NCBI GenBank assembly: GCA_965205925.1
Contig: OZ242183.1
Span: 1,054,001 to 1,118,000, forward strand
Length of the DNA stretch: 64,000 nucleotides
Origin: CAYRJD01 sp965205925
GTDB lineage: Bacteria > Actinomycetota > Acidimicrobiia > Acidimicrobiales > Poriferisodalaceae
Direction: 5' to 3'
The stretch's first letter is position 1. Each line of letters starts with the position of its first letter. Positions 35,050 through 45,147 of this stretch are shown here, in pieces. The notes beneath the pieces are model-generated. The model did not search any database. It had not been told where the DNA came from and saw only the letters and a list, made by a program, of their open reading frames with translations. The position numbers and the translations under genes are program-made.

Positions 35050-36735
35050 ATTTGCGGGGAAATATTTCCCCGCCTCCATTGAAGCACATAGATAGGTATG
35101 CGCAGTCGTTGGGTAGGGGTATTTGCGGGGAAATATTTCCCCGCCTCCATTGAAGCCCGGACTCTGCGGGTCGGCATAAAAAAATGTCGGCATTTGCGGG
35201 GAAATATTTCCCCGCCTCCATTGAAGCGTGTCGTACGAACGTTCGTGTGAGGTGCAGGTCGCATTTGCGGGGAAATATTTCCCCGCCTCCATTGAAGCAG
35301 TTTAGTTGTGCGCCCTAAAATGCCGCTGAAAGTATTTGCGGGGAAATATTTCCCCGCCTCCATTGAAGCGCGGCGGATTTGATTTCTGCGATCCAGGATG
35401 TGAAGGATTTGCGGGGAAATATTTCCCCGCCTCCATTGAAGCATTAAAACTGCTGGAAGCTAAAGGTGAGAGTTAACATTTGCGGGGAAATATTTCCCCG
35501 CCTCCATTGAAGCGTCGGTGCGTCATTTCGGGTGATGTGATGCGCCGGATATTTGCGGGGAAATATTTCCCCGCCTCCATTGAAGCACAGTGAAATTCCG
35601 TTACGAATTGGTGGCGAAAGTATTTGCGGGGAAATATTTCCCCGCCTCCATTGAAGCGGTGTCCTACTCGCGCGCGAACCAGCAACGCAAGATTTGCGGG
35701 GAAATATTTCCCCGCCTCCATTGAAGCGCCGACTGCGTGCTAGTGCGCTCGCTGGGCGGAAATTTGCGGGGAAATATTTCCCCGCCTCCATTGAAGCCAG
35801 CTCAGCCCGACCGCTCTCAAGCAACGAGCGAAGCATTTGCGGGGAAATATTTCCCCGCCTCCATTGAAGCAGAGGTTGGCCGGCCGGCGATGCCGACCGT
35901 GCGCATCATTTGCGGGGAAATATTTCCCCGCCTCCATTGAAGCGTCCGCTGGGGTTAACTATCGCTGCGGGTGCAGCCATTTGCGGGGAAATATTTCCCC
36001 GCCTCCATTGAAGCACAATCTGCCTCTCGCAATCCATTCAGCAACTCGGCATTTGCGGGGAAATATTTCCCCGCCTCCATTGAAGCCTGGGTGGGGCAAG
36101 CCTGGTTCCGGCAATTGCTTGACATTTGCGGGGAAATATTTCCCCGCCTCCATTGAAGCGAGGACCTAGCGATAGACCTAGCCGAAACCGGCGAATTTGC
36201 GGGGAAATATTTCCCCGCCTCCATTGAAGCCGGACGGCATAATGTTCGCTGCCTTCACGTCCTGGAATTTGCGGGGAAATATTTCCCCGCCTCCATTGAA
36301 GCATGCTGTGCGAGGCGGTCACGATACGCGCCGCCACATTTGCGGGGAAATATTTCCCCGCCTCCATTGAAGCACCACTATCCTGACGCTTAAAAAGTCT
36401 TGCAGCCCACAATTTGCGGGGAAATATTTCCCCGCCTCCATTGAAGCTGCCCAGCAAGCTCGGGTCAATACCGAAAATTTGCCATTTGCGGGGAAATATT
36501 TCCCCGCCTCCATTGAAGCCCCGGAATCAGACGGCACCAAATACTCGCCACTCATATTTGCGGGGAAATATTTCCCCGCCTCCATTGAAGCCTCGCACCA
36601 CTCGCCAACGCGAAAGCAAAAATATTATTTGCGGGGAAATATTTCCCCGCCTCCATTGAAGCTGTCGGTGACGATATTTACGAGCCGATCCAAGTGGCTA
36701 TTTGCGGGGAAATATTTCCCCGCCTCCATTGAAGC
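35050..36735 (+). CRISPR. CRISPR array, 24 repeats of 36 bp and 23 spacers
   Basis: By reading the sequence directly I count 24 copies of the same 36-bp repeat, starting ATTTGCGGGG and ending CTCCATTGAAGC, with no difference between copies. Repeat starts are 35050, 35121, 35192, 35263, 35334, 35407, 35478, 35551, 35622, 35692, 35762, 35835, 35908, 35979, 36051, 36124, 36195, 36267, 36338, 36412, 36484, 36556, 36627 and 36700. Spacers are 34 to 38 bp and all differ. Each repeat contains a perfect 20-bp palindrome (GCGGGGAAAT then ATTTCCCCGC) at repeat positions 5-24, able to form the hairpin that Csb2 would recognise. Transcription along the plus strand is favoured but not proved. Short reading frames through the array on both strands are artefacts of the repeat. 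Confidence 0.99.
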
Positions 36736-36843
36736 GCGTCAGAGGGCGACCTTATCGAAGTGCAATCTCGTCGGTCTCGGTACGAAGACTGCGGGATCAG
36801 GATTCGGTACTCGTTCTCAAAAGAAGACTATATATCGCGCTAA
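36733..36843 (+). pseudogene. Possible truncated gene remnant abutting the last repeat
   Basis: Immediately after an in-frame TGA inside the last repeat, a frame stays open for 36 codons with a natural-looking composition (SEGDLIEVQSRRSRYEDCG, then RIRYSFSKEDYISR) and ends at TAA 36841. It has no own start except an internal GTG. It may be the tail of a gene cut by the array, or chance. Confidence 0.25.
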
Positions 36844-36875
36844 CCGATTGTTTCGGCTGCTACGGTGGAAACCGT

Positions 36876-37310
36876 ATGGCTATTGACATAGATTTAGAAG
36901 AAGTAGTCAGAAACGGGTTTCATAAGCAACTCAGCAAAACCCGAATCGCTCTGTACGGAGCTTTGGGTGTTGCACATCCCTCTGACCCGTTACCAGATGG
37001 GTATCCTCCCGTTGATCTTATTTCTGTTGGTGGCCCTGTGCCAGCAACGATTCCAGGGTGGATGATTTCCCCACCTGAGCGAGACCAGTACGGGCGTCGC
37101 ATGATGGTGGTTGATAAGAGTGTAAACACGACAGTGTCTTGCATGATTTACCTGGTCGACCCCGAAGATTCCGAGGAGGTTTGCGAAGCGTTAGATAAGT
37201 GGTGTGGCATAGGTGCAAACACCCCTACCCCGTTCAGACGTCAACTCGTTCTACTTAACTCACCCACTACCTACGCGTGGGTGTGGGCGGCTAAACCTGA
37301 AACCATCTAA
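36876..37310 (+). CDS. Unrecognised protein between the array and an orphan repeat
   Basis: A 144-residue product from the ATG at 36876 (MAIDIDLEEVVRNGFHKQLS) with a GGTGGA eight bases upstream as a possible ribosome binding site. The frame is open further upstream, through the last repeat, but that part is array sequence. The protein is compact, with AIDIDLEEVVRNGFHKQL as a probable helix, a proline-rich middle (GYPPVDLISVGGPVPATIPG) and a C-terminal SEEVCEALDKWCG helix. I recognise no family. It is bounded on the left by the CRISPR array and on the right by a degenerate repeat copy, so it could be a CRISPR-linked accessory, an inserted cargo gene or a prophage remnant. Confidence 0.6.
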   Translation: MAIDIDLEEVVRNGFHKQLSKTRIALYGALGVAHPSDPLPDGYPPVDLISVGGPVPATIPGWMISPPERDQYGRRMMVVDKSVNTTVSCMIYLVDPEDSEEVCEALDKWCGIGANTPTPFRRQLVLLNSPTTYAWVWAAKPETI

Positions 37311-37507
37311 CCCAACCCAGGATCATCATGCTCCTGCTGCTGGTGATGCAAGATAAACATAACCCTCGCATGGGTTAGAGCTGACTGGACATCTGTTGTT
37401 GCCCCGGGCTTGTCGACGGTGCTGTAAATCAATGTGCGTCCACTCTTGTCTCGGATGTCCTTGTTTCGCCAGAACTCCGGATCGCCCTCTGGCGCGAATA
37501 CGTACAT
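37307..37507 (-). CDS. Possible small ORF or remnant ending at the orphan repeat
   Basis: A 66-residue minus-strand frame whose ATG (37507) lies at the edge of the orphan repeat. The translation (MYVFAPEGDPEFWRNKDIRD, then KSGRTLIYSTVDKPGATTD) has a natural amino-acid composition, unlike the cysteine-rich plus-strand shadow. No ribosome binding site is seen and the stop touches that of the plus-strand gene. It may be a gene fragment truncated at its 5' end by the repeat. I recognise no family. Confidence 0.25.
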   Translation of the reverse strand: MYVFAPEGDPEFWRNKDIRDKSGRTLIYSTVDKPGATTDVQSALTHARVMFILHHQQQEHDDPGLG

Positions 37508-37541
37508 TTGCGGGGAAATATTTCCCCGCCCCCATTACAGC
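37506..37541 (+). repeat. Orphan degenerate CRISPR repeat
   Basis: A 36-bp sequence identical to the array repeat over its first 25 bases, including the whole 20-bp palindrome, and differing at three positions near the 3' end (CCCCCATTACAGC instead of CCTCCATTGAAGC). It has the same orientation as the array, lies 770 bp beyond the last array repeat and has no second copy or spacer after it. Preserved stem and diverged handle suggest either an old terminal repeat of a longer array or a stand-alone crRNA-like element. Confidence 0.95.
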
Positions 37542-37555
37542 AGCCTGCAAGTCAG

Positions 37556-38710
37556 CTACGACGACAGCAACTCTCGATAAATCTCAACGGCCTTCTCAAG
37601 CTGTGAGATATTGATCCACTCCACTTCGCTGTGAGCTTGGTCAATCGAGCCCGGACCAAACACGACTATTTCCTTCGCCACTTCTCGATATCGCAAGGCG
37701 TTAGATCCAAACTTAGCCACAGTTGCAGGTTGGCCTGAAATTTTGGTCAGAGCTTGGATGAGGCCACAATCGGGAGTTTCTACGAACGCTGCACTCACTG
37801 AGTCATTAGATAAAACCACGCTCACCTGTGCAGGCAACGCGGCGGCGCAAATCAGCTCTGTCACGTGCTTAAACTCCGCTAACGGATCTTCACCGTCCAC
37901 GATCCGTCTACCCACAAAAAGCTCACAGCGGTCAGGGATGATGTTGCGTGCCCGTCCACCACTGATTTCGGTGACAGAAATGGTGCCTGGGCCCAGGATC
38001 TTCCCGATACCCGTCCCATCGCTCGCGCCTGCCAATCTTTGCTGCTCTTGCTCAACACACTCCACCACACGAGCCGCAGCAGTGATGGCATTGATTCCTA
38101 GTTGAGGCGCAGATGAATGAGCCGCCTTGCCATCCACCACCAACTCCATGCCAAACCCACCCTTGTGTCCGTACACCGACTCGCACATCGTTGGTTCTGC
38201 CACGATTAGCTGGTCCAACACCTCGCCCTTTGCAAGCAGTCGGTCTCGATACGCGCCCGCGCCAAGCAGTCCGCCGCTTTCCTCGGAAATCGTCCCCACC
38301 AACTCCACGGTTGGTATGGGCTTTTCACCTTTAGTGATCAACTCACCCAACACGCTCAACACCACCGCCAAAGTCGCTTTAGTGTCCACCGCGCCGCGTC
38401 CATATACCCGCTGCTCGTCTGCATTTATGGCGCCGTCAAACGGATCACCAGTCATGTGCTCAACACCGACGGTGTCTAAGTGCACATCAATAGCGAGCTT
38501 GTGTTGCGTTGATCCCTCAAACAATGCATACACGTTGTGCCTGCCTGGTTCCACTTCTTCGGTTTCGACATCTGCACCCATCTCGGTGCATCGTTTTGCT
38601 AACCACGCCGACATAAACGCTTCGCCACCAGTTCCAGAACGCTCTCCGGCGTGCAGCGGATTGACGCTTGGAATGCGCACCAGCTCACTCAACAGCTCAG
38701 CAATAGCCAC
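37556..38710 (-). CDS. M20 family metallopeptidase (acetylornithine deacetylase/DapE-like)
   Basis: A 384-residue M20 zinc amidohydrolase. The first metal motif is LAIDVHLDTVGV with RVYGRGAVDTKATLAV, the catalytic glutamates are in GTISEESGGLLGA, and a dimerisation domain follows with KAAHSSAPQLGINAI. Members deacylate N-acetylornithine, N-succinyl-diaminopimelate or related compounds. The divergent neighbour, argG, suggests a role in arginine synthesis (ArgE), but sequence alone does not separate ArgE from DapE or carboxypeptidase-like members. Its stop lies 15 bases from the orphan CRISPR repeat. Confidence 0.88.
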   Translation of the reverse strand: MAIAELLSELVRIPSVNPLHAGERSGTGGEAFMSAWLAKRCTEMGADVETEEVEPGRHNVYALFEGSTQHKLAIDVHLDTVGVEHMTGDPFDGAINADEQRVYGRGAVDTKATLAVVLSVLGELITKGEKPIPTVELVGTISEESGGLLGAGAYRDRLLAKGEVLDQLIVAEPTMCESVYGHKGGFGMELVVDGKAAHSSAPQLGINAITAAARVVECVEQEQQRLAGASDGTGIGKILGPGTISVTEISGGRARNIIPDRCELFVGRRIVDGEDPLAEFKHVTELICAAALPAQVSVVLSNDSVSAAFVETPDCGLIQALTKISGQPATVAKFGSNALRYREVAKEIVVFGPGSIDQAHSEVEWINISQLEKAVEIYRELLSS

Positions 38711-38734
38711 CTTGTCCCCTTGATGCGAGCGTAG

Positions 38735-40072
<1,338 letters not shown>

Positions 40073-40107
40073 CTAACGACCAACTATCTGAGCAGCCGCC
40101 CAGCTAG

Positions 40108-42369
40108 CTAGCTGCTAGCGAACTCCGCAAGCGTTGAGTTAAACGTTTCGCTGGGTCGCATCGCGGCTGCAACCAGCTCGGGATTGGGTCTGTGGTAGCC
40201 ACCCAAATCAACCGCTGTTCCTTGACAGTCCACCATCTCTTTGATGATTTGATTCTCACCCTCGGCTAGTGCCGCAGCCAGCGGGGCAAAACGTTTCGCT
40301 AGCTCAGGATCGGCGCTCTGTGCTGCCATCTCGGTCGCCCAGTACTTAGCTAGGTAGTAATGACTGGCTCGATTATCGGGTTCATTTACCTTGCGGCTAG
40401 GGGAGCGACCTTCTTCCAACCACCGTCCAACAGCCTCTGAAAGCGTTTCTGATAACAGCTGCGCGGTCGGATTCTCTGAGCTCATCGCCAGATGCTCAAG
40501 CGACACCACCAACGCCAAGAACTCACCCAGGCTGTCCCAACGCAGATGATTTTCTTGCGTGAACTGAGCCACATGCTTTGGTGCCGAACCGCCCGCCCCG
40601 GTTTCAAACAGCCCTCCACCAGCCATCAAGGGCACTATCGACAACATCTTGGCTGATGTGCCCAGCTCAAGGATCGGAAACAGGTCGGTGTTGTAGTCGC
40701 GCAACACGTTGCCGGTAGCTGAAATCGTGTCTTCACCGCGACGGATGCGTTCAAGCGAATACTTACAAGCCTGCTCGGGAGCCAGCACCTTGACGCTGAG
40801 ACCAGCTTCGTCTGCCTCACCCAGTTGTTGTGCAACCTTTGCAATCAGCTGAGCATCATGCGCTCGGGTCTCATCTAGCCAGAACACCACTGGCACGGAG
40901 GTGGCTTTGGCTCGTTGCACGGCCAGTTCCACCCAGTTGCTTATTGCGGCATCGTTGGTGGAACACATTCGCCAGATGTCACCCTTGGACACCTCGTGAG
41001 CAAGCACGACCTCACCAACAGCGTTACCTGTGCTGCCACCTGTGCCAGCTATCACCACTCGTACTGTTCCGTCGGTGGGTAGCTCAAAGGTCTTATCATG
41101 GCTGCCGTATTCCTCAGCCTTTTGCGCCATCAAACCCACGTTTGGTACCGAGCCCATTGATGTGGGGTCAAGCGCGCCATGTTGCTTGCAGTCTTCGATA
41201 ACGGCTTGGAACACTCCTGCATAACTGCTATCGGGAATCACAGCCTTGGTGTCTTGCGGCTCGCCGGCCGCGTTCCACATCTGACCCGATGTGCGAATCA
41301 TCGCTGGCATCGAAGCGTCAACGATCACGTCACTAGGAACGTGCAGGTTGGTTATTCCGTGATCAGAATCCACCATTGCCAATGCCGGGCCTTGCTCTAG
41401 AGCGGCTTCGATATCGGCGGTGATGGCTTTAGCTTGCTCAGCGGGCAGCGAAGCAACAGCTGTCAACACAGACTCGAGCCCGTTGTTGGGGTTTGCGCCT
41501 GCCGTTGAGAGAGACTCTTTGTGGCTCTCAAATACCGAAGCGAAGTAGGCACTAACGCAGTGCCCAAAGATGATGGGGTCTGACACCTTCATCATCGTGG
41601 CCTTTAGATGAAGTGAAAAAAGCACGCCGGTGTTCTTGGCGTCGGCCAGTTGCTGAGCCAAAAATTCCTGCAAAGCCTTTATCGACATGTAGCTGGCGTC
41701 AACGACGGTGCCAGCTTTCAGGTCGACAGATTTGAGCAACGTGAAATCGCCGCCGCCTGATCCACTCGGCTCAAAGCGAATCTCAAGGGTGCAGTCTTGT
41801 TGCAGCGTGGCCGATTGCTCGTTAGAGCGAAAGTCGCCAACACTCATAGTGGCTACATGGGTCTTGCTGTCAGCTGACCATTCGCCCATCGGGTGAGGAA
41901 AACGCCGGGCATATTGCTTCACTGCGGCCGGCGCACGCCTGTCAGAGTTGCCTTCACGCAACACCGGATTTACAGCCGAACCTTTTACACGGTCATAACG
42001 AGCACGAATCTCAACCGCATCTGCACTGACATCTTCGTCAGCCGGATAATCAGGCACGGCCATTCCCTGAGCCTGTAACTCAGCACAAGCCTCCTTTAGC
42101 TGCGGCACCGAAGCGGAAATGTTTGGCAGCTTGATGATGTTGGCACCAGCATGCTTAGTCATCTCACCTAGTTCGGCCAGAGCGTCCGGCACTTGTTGCC
42201 CGGGTGGTAGCTGATCGCTAAACGCCGCCACTATCCGGCCTGCCAGCGAAATGTCTCGTGTCTCTACCTCAACTCCCGCTGCAGAAGTGAACGCCTCGAT
42301 AATCGGCAGCAATGAATAGGTGGCAAGCGCTGGTGCCTCGTCGGTATGGGTATAAATGATCTTTGGCAT
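40108..42369 (-). CDS. icd: Isocitrate dehydrogenase, NADP-dependent, monomeric type
   Basis: A 753-residue monomeric isocitrate dehydrogenase (IDH type II), converting isocitrate to 2-oxoglutarate in the citric acid cycle. The N-terminus [20 protein letters not shown] and the blocks [33 protein letters not shown] and [19 protein letters not shown] are those of the monomeric family and unlike dimeric ICD. It stands alone with its own ATG and converges with argG across 35 bases. The TcuA-like gene lies upstream on the same strand, 28 bases away, so a joint transcript is possible. Confidence 0.97.
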   Translation of the reverse strand: MPKIIYTHTDEAPALATYSLLPIIEAFTSAAGVEVETRDISLAGRIVAAFSDQLPPGQQVPDALAELGEMTKHAGANIIKLPNISASVPQLKEACAELQAQGMAVPDYPADEDVSADAVEIRARYDRVKGSAVNPVLREGNSDRRAPAAVKQYARRFPHPMGEWSADSKTHVATMSVGDFRSNEQSATLQQDCTLEIRFEPSGSGGGDFTLLKSVDLKAGTVVDASYMSIKALQEFLAQQLADAKNTGVLFSLHLKATMMKVSDPIIFGHCVSAYFASVFESHKESLSTAGANPNNGLESVLTAVASLPAEQAKAITADIEAALEQGPALAMVDSDHGITNLHVPSDVIVDASMPAMIRTSGQMWNAAGEPQDTKAVIPDSSYAGVFQAVIEDCKQHGALDPTSMGSVPNVGLMAQKAEEYGSHDKTFELPTDGTVRVVIAGTGGSTGNAVGEVVLAHEVSKGDIWRMCSTNDAAISNWVELAVQRAKATSVPVVFWLDETRAHDAQLIAKVAQQLGEADEAGLSVKVLAPEQACKYSLERIRRGEDTISATGNVLRDYNTDLFPILELGTSAKMLSIVPLMAGGGLFETGAGGSAPKHVAQFTQENHLRWDSLGEFLALVVSLEHLAMSSENPTAQLLSETLSEAVGRWLEEGRSPSRKVNEPDNRASHYYLAKYWATEMAAQSADPELAKRFAPLAAALAEGENQIIKEMVDCQGTAVDLGGYHRPNPELVAAAMRPSETFNSTLAEFASS

Positions 42370-42397
42370 GGTCTTTGAGTCTCAAAGTCTCCGGGTC

Positions 42398-43933
42398 TTA
42401 GGGATGCTTAGGAGTATGGCGCGCAGAAGCTAACGCGGCAGAGCTTCCAGCCAATCTGCCAAAAACCGCACCGGCCATCAAACCAGTGCCACCCGGATAG
42501 TTGCCATAAAACAATCCGCCAACCAGTTCACCTGCTGCGAACAAGCCTGGAATGGTTTCCATCTCGGTGTTAATGACTTGACCCGAGGTGTTAATGCGAA
42601 GACCACCGAACGTAAAGGTCAACCCGCAGGTGACCTGAAACGCTACAAACGGCGGCTCGGTGATCTTGTTAGCCCAATTGGTTTTATTTATCTCTAAGCC
42701 ACTTGTGCTGCGACCATCAAGCACGTTTGGGTTGAAGCTGATTTCCTCCCGCACTGCAGCGTTGAACTCCATGATCGTGGCGTGAGCAGACTCGGTATCG
42801 ACACCTTCCATACGAGCACACAGTTCGCCAAGCGTGTCGGCACTCACCTTGGTTACCTGTCGAATGCGGTATTCATCTCGCAGCAGATGTTCCATTTTCG
42901 AGTCGAATACCTGCCATGCCGCGTGACCGGGTTGAGCCAAGATTTCCCGGCCGTAACGGGCATAGGTGTAGTTGCGAAAGTCGGCTCCCTCATCTAAGAA
43001 TCGCTTGCCAGCATTATTGAGCACAATCCCAAACGGATAACTGTGCTTTTGAAAACCATCACCAACTGCTAGATCACCAAACTCCGGAGCGTTGTAATCC
43101 CAGGCAACCGCGTGAGCACCGCTCCAGTTGCCATACGGCATAGCGCCGACGTCCAGCGCCATCGCAATGCCGTCACCGGTGTTGAAGCGTGTGCCGCGCA
43201 CCTTGGCAAGATCCCAACCCGGGCCTAGATATTTCGTGCGCCACTCCGCGTTGGATTGAAACCCTCCCGATGCCAGTACCACCGCACCCGCTGCAATATC
43301 TTGCATGTGGTTGCCCTGCTTGGTCTTGTGGCGCACTGACACACCTTTTACGCCCCCGTCGTCAACGAGCAAACTGCGAGCGGCTGCGTCATAACAAAGC
43401 TCAACGCCTGCACGATCCAGAGCCGCGTGCAGTGATTCCACAAGTCCTTCACCACCACCCCAAGTCTCCACGGTTAGCCCACCCCAAAACTTGAAGCGTC
43501 CATCAACCTTGAAGGCTTGCCGCCCCCAGATCGGAGCAAACCGCACTCCGTGTGAGGCCATCCACATCACGGTTTCACGGCTCTTAGACACCAAGGTGTG
43601 AGCCAGATCTGGGTCGGTGCGATAATCGGTGATACGCCCCATATCTGCGTAGAAGTCTTCTTCGGTGTAGGTACCAAAGTCTGTGTTTGCAACTTCGTTG
43701 TCTGTGAGGTCGGGCATTAGCTCACGCAGATCATCAACATCGTCGTATGCAAAACGAATAGCGCCCGCTGTGAAACGGCTGTTGCCACCGGCTTCGGATT
43801 GCGGAGCGCGCTCAAGCACTAGCACTTTGGCGCCAGCATCGGACGCGGCTAGAGCGGCGCAAATTGCGGCATTGCCGGCTCCAACCACCACCACGTCATA
43901 GGACTGGATGTCATTGGGCTGGGACTTGGTCAT
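42398..43933 (-). CDS. tcuA: FAD-dependent tricarballylate dehydrogenase-like flavoprotein
   Basis: A 511-residue flavoprotein of the fumarate reductase/succinate dehydrogenase family. The FAD site is DVVVVGAGNAAICAALAAS near residues 13-31, followed by GGNSRFTAGAIRFAYDD, as in TcuA, and the end has GGTGLMAGAVFGRLAG. TcuA oxidises tricarballylate to cis-aconitate in Salmonella; many annotated relatives probably use other substrates, and the usual partner TcuB is absent here. It is divergent from the Ldh-type dehydrogenase, with 43 bases between starts. The flavoprotein call is sure, the substrate is not. Confidence 0.82.
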   Translation of the reverse strand: MTKSQPNDIQSYDVVVVGAGNAAICAALAASDAGAKVLVLERAPQSEAGGNSRFTAGAIRFAYDDVDDLRELMPDLTDNEVANTDFGTYTEEDFYADMGRITDYRTDPDLAHTLVSKSRETVMWMASHGVRFAPIWGRQAFKVDGRFKFWGGLTVETWGGGEGLVESLHAALDRAGVELCYDAAARSLLVDDGGVKGVSVRHKTKQGNHMQDIAAGAVVLASGGFQSNAEWRTKYLGPGWDLAKVRGTRFNTGDGIAMALDVGAMPYGNWSGAHAVAWDYNAPEFGDLAVGDGFQKHSYPFGIVLNNAGKRFLDEGADFRNYTYARYGREILAQPGHAAWQVFDSKMEHLLRDEYRIRQVTKVSADTLGELCARMEGVDTESAHATIMEFNAAVREEISFNPNVLDGRSTSGLEINKTNWANKITEPPFVAFQVTCGLTFTFGGLRINTSGQVINTEMETIPGLFAAGELVGGLFYGNYPGGTGLMAGAVFGRLAGSSAALASARHTPKHP

Positions 43934-43976
43934 TGCGCAACTGAACTCTCTGAGCGGTTGAATCTACGCTGCACCA

Positions 43977-45080
43977 ATGAACGAACAAGCCGACCCCGTC
44001 ATCGTCAATCATCTCAAGTTGATTGACCTAGTAACGGAGATCTTCAAAAACGCAGGCTGTTCGGAAGCTGAGTCGTCCCGTATAGCCACCAGCCTGGTTG
44101 GTGCCAATCTTGCAGGTCACGACAGCCACGGCGTAATTCGCGTAGAGCGCTATGTGGATTGGCTAGCCGCAGGCGTTCAAGTAGCCGACCAAGAACTAGT
44201 GACGTTGATCGACAGTGGTGCGTTACTGCTTGTCGACGGCCAGTACGGCATGGGCCAAACCGTCGGCCCAGAAGCCGTCAACCTTGGAATCGAACGTTGC
44301 CTAGAACTAGGTGTAGCGGTGGTGGCGCTGCGTAAGGCCGGGCACCTTGGTCGCATTGGCGAATACGCCGAAATGGCCGCCGAAAAAGGTCTGGTCTCGT
44401 TGCACCTGGTCAATGTCGCTGGCAGTCGCCTAGTGGCACCGTTTGGCGCTCGCCAAAGACGCATGGGCACCAACCCGCTGGCGTTTGGCACCCCTGTCAA
44501 AGACCGGCCGCCGGTGATTCACGACTTCGCCACTTCCATCGTCGCAGAGGGCAAGGCGTTGGTGGCATTGCACGGCGGCCCGGGGCTACCGCCTGATGCC
44601 TTGGTAGACGCGGACGGAAACGTCACAGGTGATCCGAGAGTGTTTTATGACATCAAGCCTGGACAAGCGCCCGACCTGATGGCAGGGGATGGTTCTCTGC
44701 GAGCGATGGGTGAGCACAAAGGGTCGGGCATTTCGGTCATGTGTGAGCTGATGGCGGGCGTGCTGACCGGCAGCGGAAGTGCCGGACCGCGTCCGGTGCG
44801 TTTTAGCAACGGAATGCTTTCGGTCTATGTGGATCCGAAAGTCTTAGACACGGAAAACGAGTACGACACGTTGGTGCAGGAATACATGGACTGGTTTTAC
44901 GAGGCCGCGCCGATTGACATGGCCGAGCCGGTGAAGTTGCCAGGAGACGCCGAGCGTCAGCGACGTGAAGAGCGAAAACGAAACGGGCTAACAATTCCCG
45001 TCGATGCTTGGAGCACCATCACCAGTGCAGCTAGTTCGGTTGGAATCACCGATGCTGCAATAGCGCAATCACTTGAGTAA
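43977..45080 (+). CDS. Malate/L-lactate/ureidoglycolate dehydrogenase family protein
   Basis: A 367-residue NAD(P)-dependent oxidoreductase of the LDH2/MDH2 family, unrelated in fold to classical lactate dehydrogenases. Motifs are LAGHDSHGVIRVERYVDW with the catalytic DSHG histidine, VALRKAGHLGRIGEYAEMA, GARQRRMGTNPLAFGTP and MGEHKGSGISVMCELMAGVL. Family members act on malate, sulfolactate, ureidoglycolate or 2,3-diketogulonate; which one applies here is not shown. It is followed by ilvE after 67 bases. Confidence 0.9.
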   Translation: MNEQADPVIVNHLKLIDLVTEIFKNAGCSEAESSRIATSLVGANLAGHDSHGVIRVERYVDWLAAGVQVADQELVTLIDSGALLLVDGQYGMGQTVGPEAVNLGIERCLELGVAVVALRKAGHLGRIGEYAEMAAEKGLVSLHLVNVAGSRLVAPFGARQRRMGTNPLAFGTPVKDRPPVIHDFATSIVAEGKALVALHGGPGLPPDALVDADGNVTGDPRVFYDIKPGQAPDLMAGDGSLRAMGEHKGSGISVMCELMAGVLTGSGSAGPRPVRFSNGMLSVYVDPKVLDTENEYDTLVQEYMDWFYEAAPIDMAEPVKLPGDAERQRREERKRNGLTIPVDAWSTITSAASSVGITDAAIAQSLE

Positions 45081-45147
45081 CGCGGAATATAAGAACTGTG
45101 TTTAGCGCCCGAGACAATCGCTAATCTTTGGCACTGAAGGAGCTCCC

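Noticed and set aside
34890..36659. Many reading frames of 60-180 codons on both strands within the array
   Set aside because: They repeat the same GGEIFPRK, YFPAN or RGNISP segments, which are translations of the CRISPR repeat.
35086..36699. Self-targeting spacers
   Set aside because: Reading by eye found no convincing match between a spacer and the rest of the window; a search with the whole genome would be needed.
37311..37555. A CreTA-like toxin-antitoxin pair at the orphan repeat
   Set aside because: I see no tiny toxin gene with rare codons beside the repeat; the idea is kept only as one explanation of the orphan repeat.
37396..37614. Cysteine-rich plus-strand frame across the orphan repeat
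   Set aside because: The composition is typical of an antisense shadow, it runs through the repeat, and the minus-strand frame is more natural.
40101..40114. Perfect palindrome CAGCTAGCTAGCTG between argG and icd as a terminator
   Set aside because: The stem would be five pairs with a four-base loop and no T run on either side, and it overlaps the icd stop codon.
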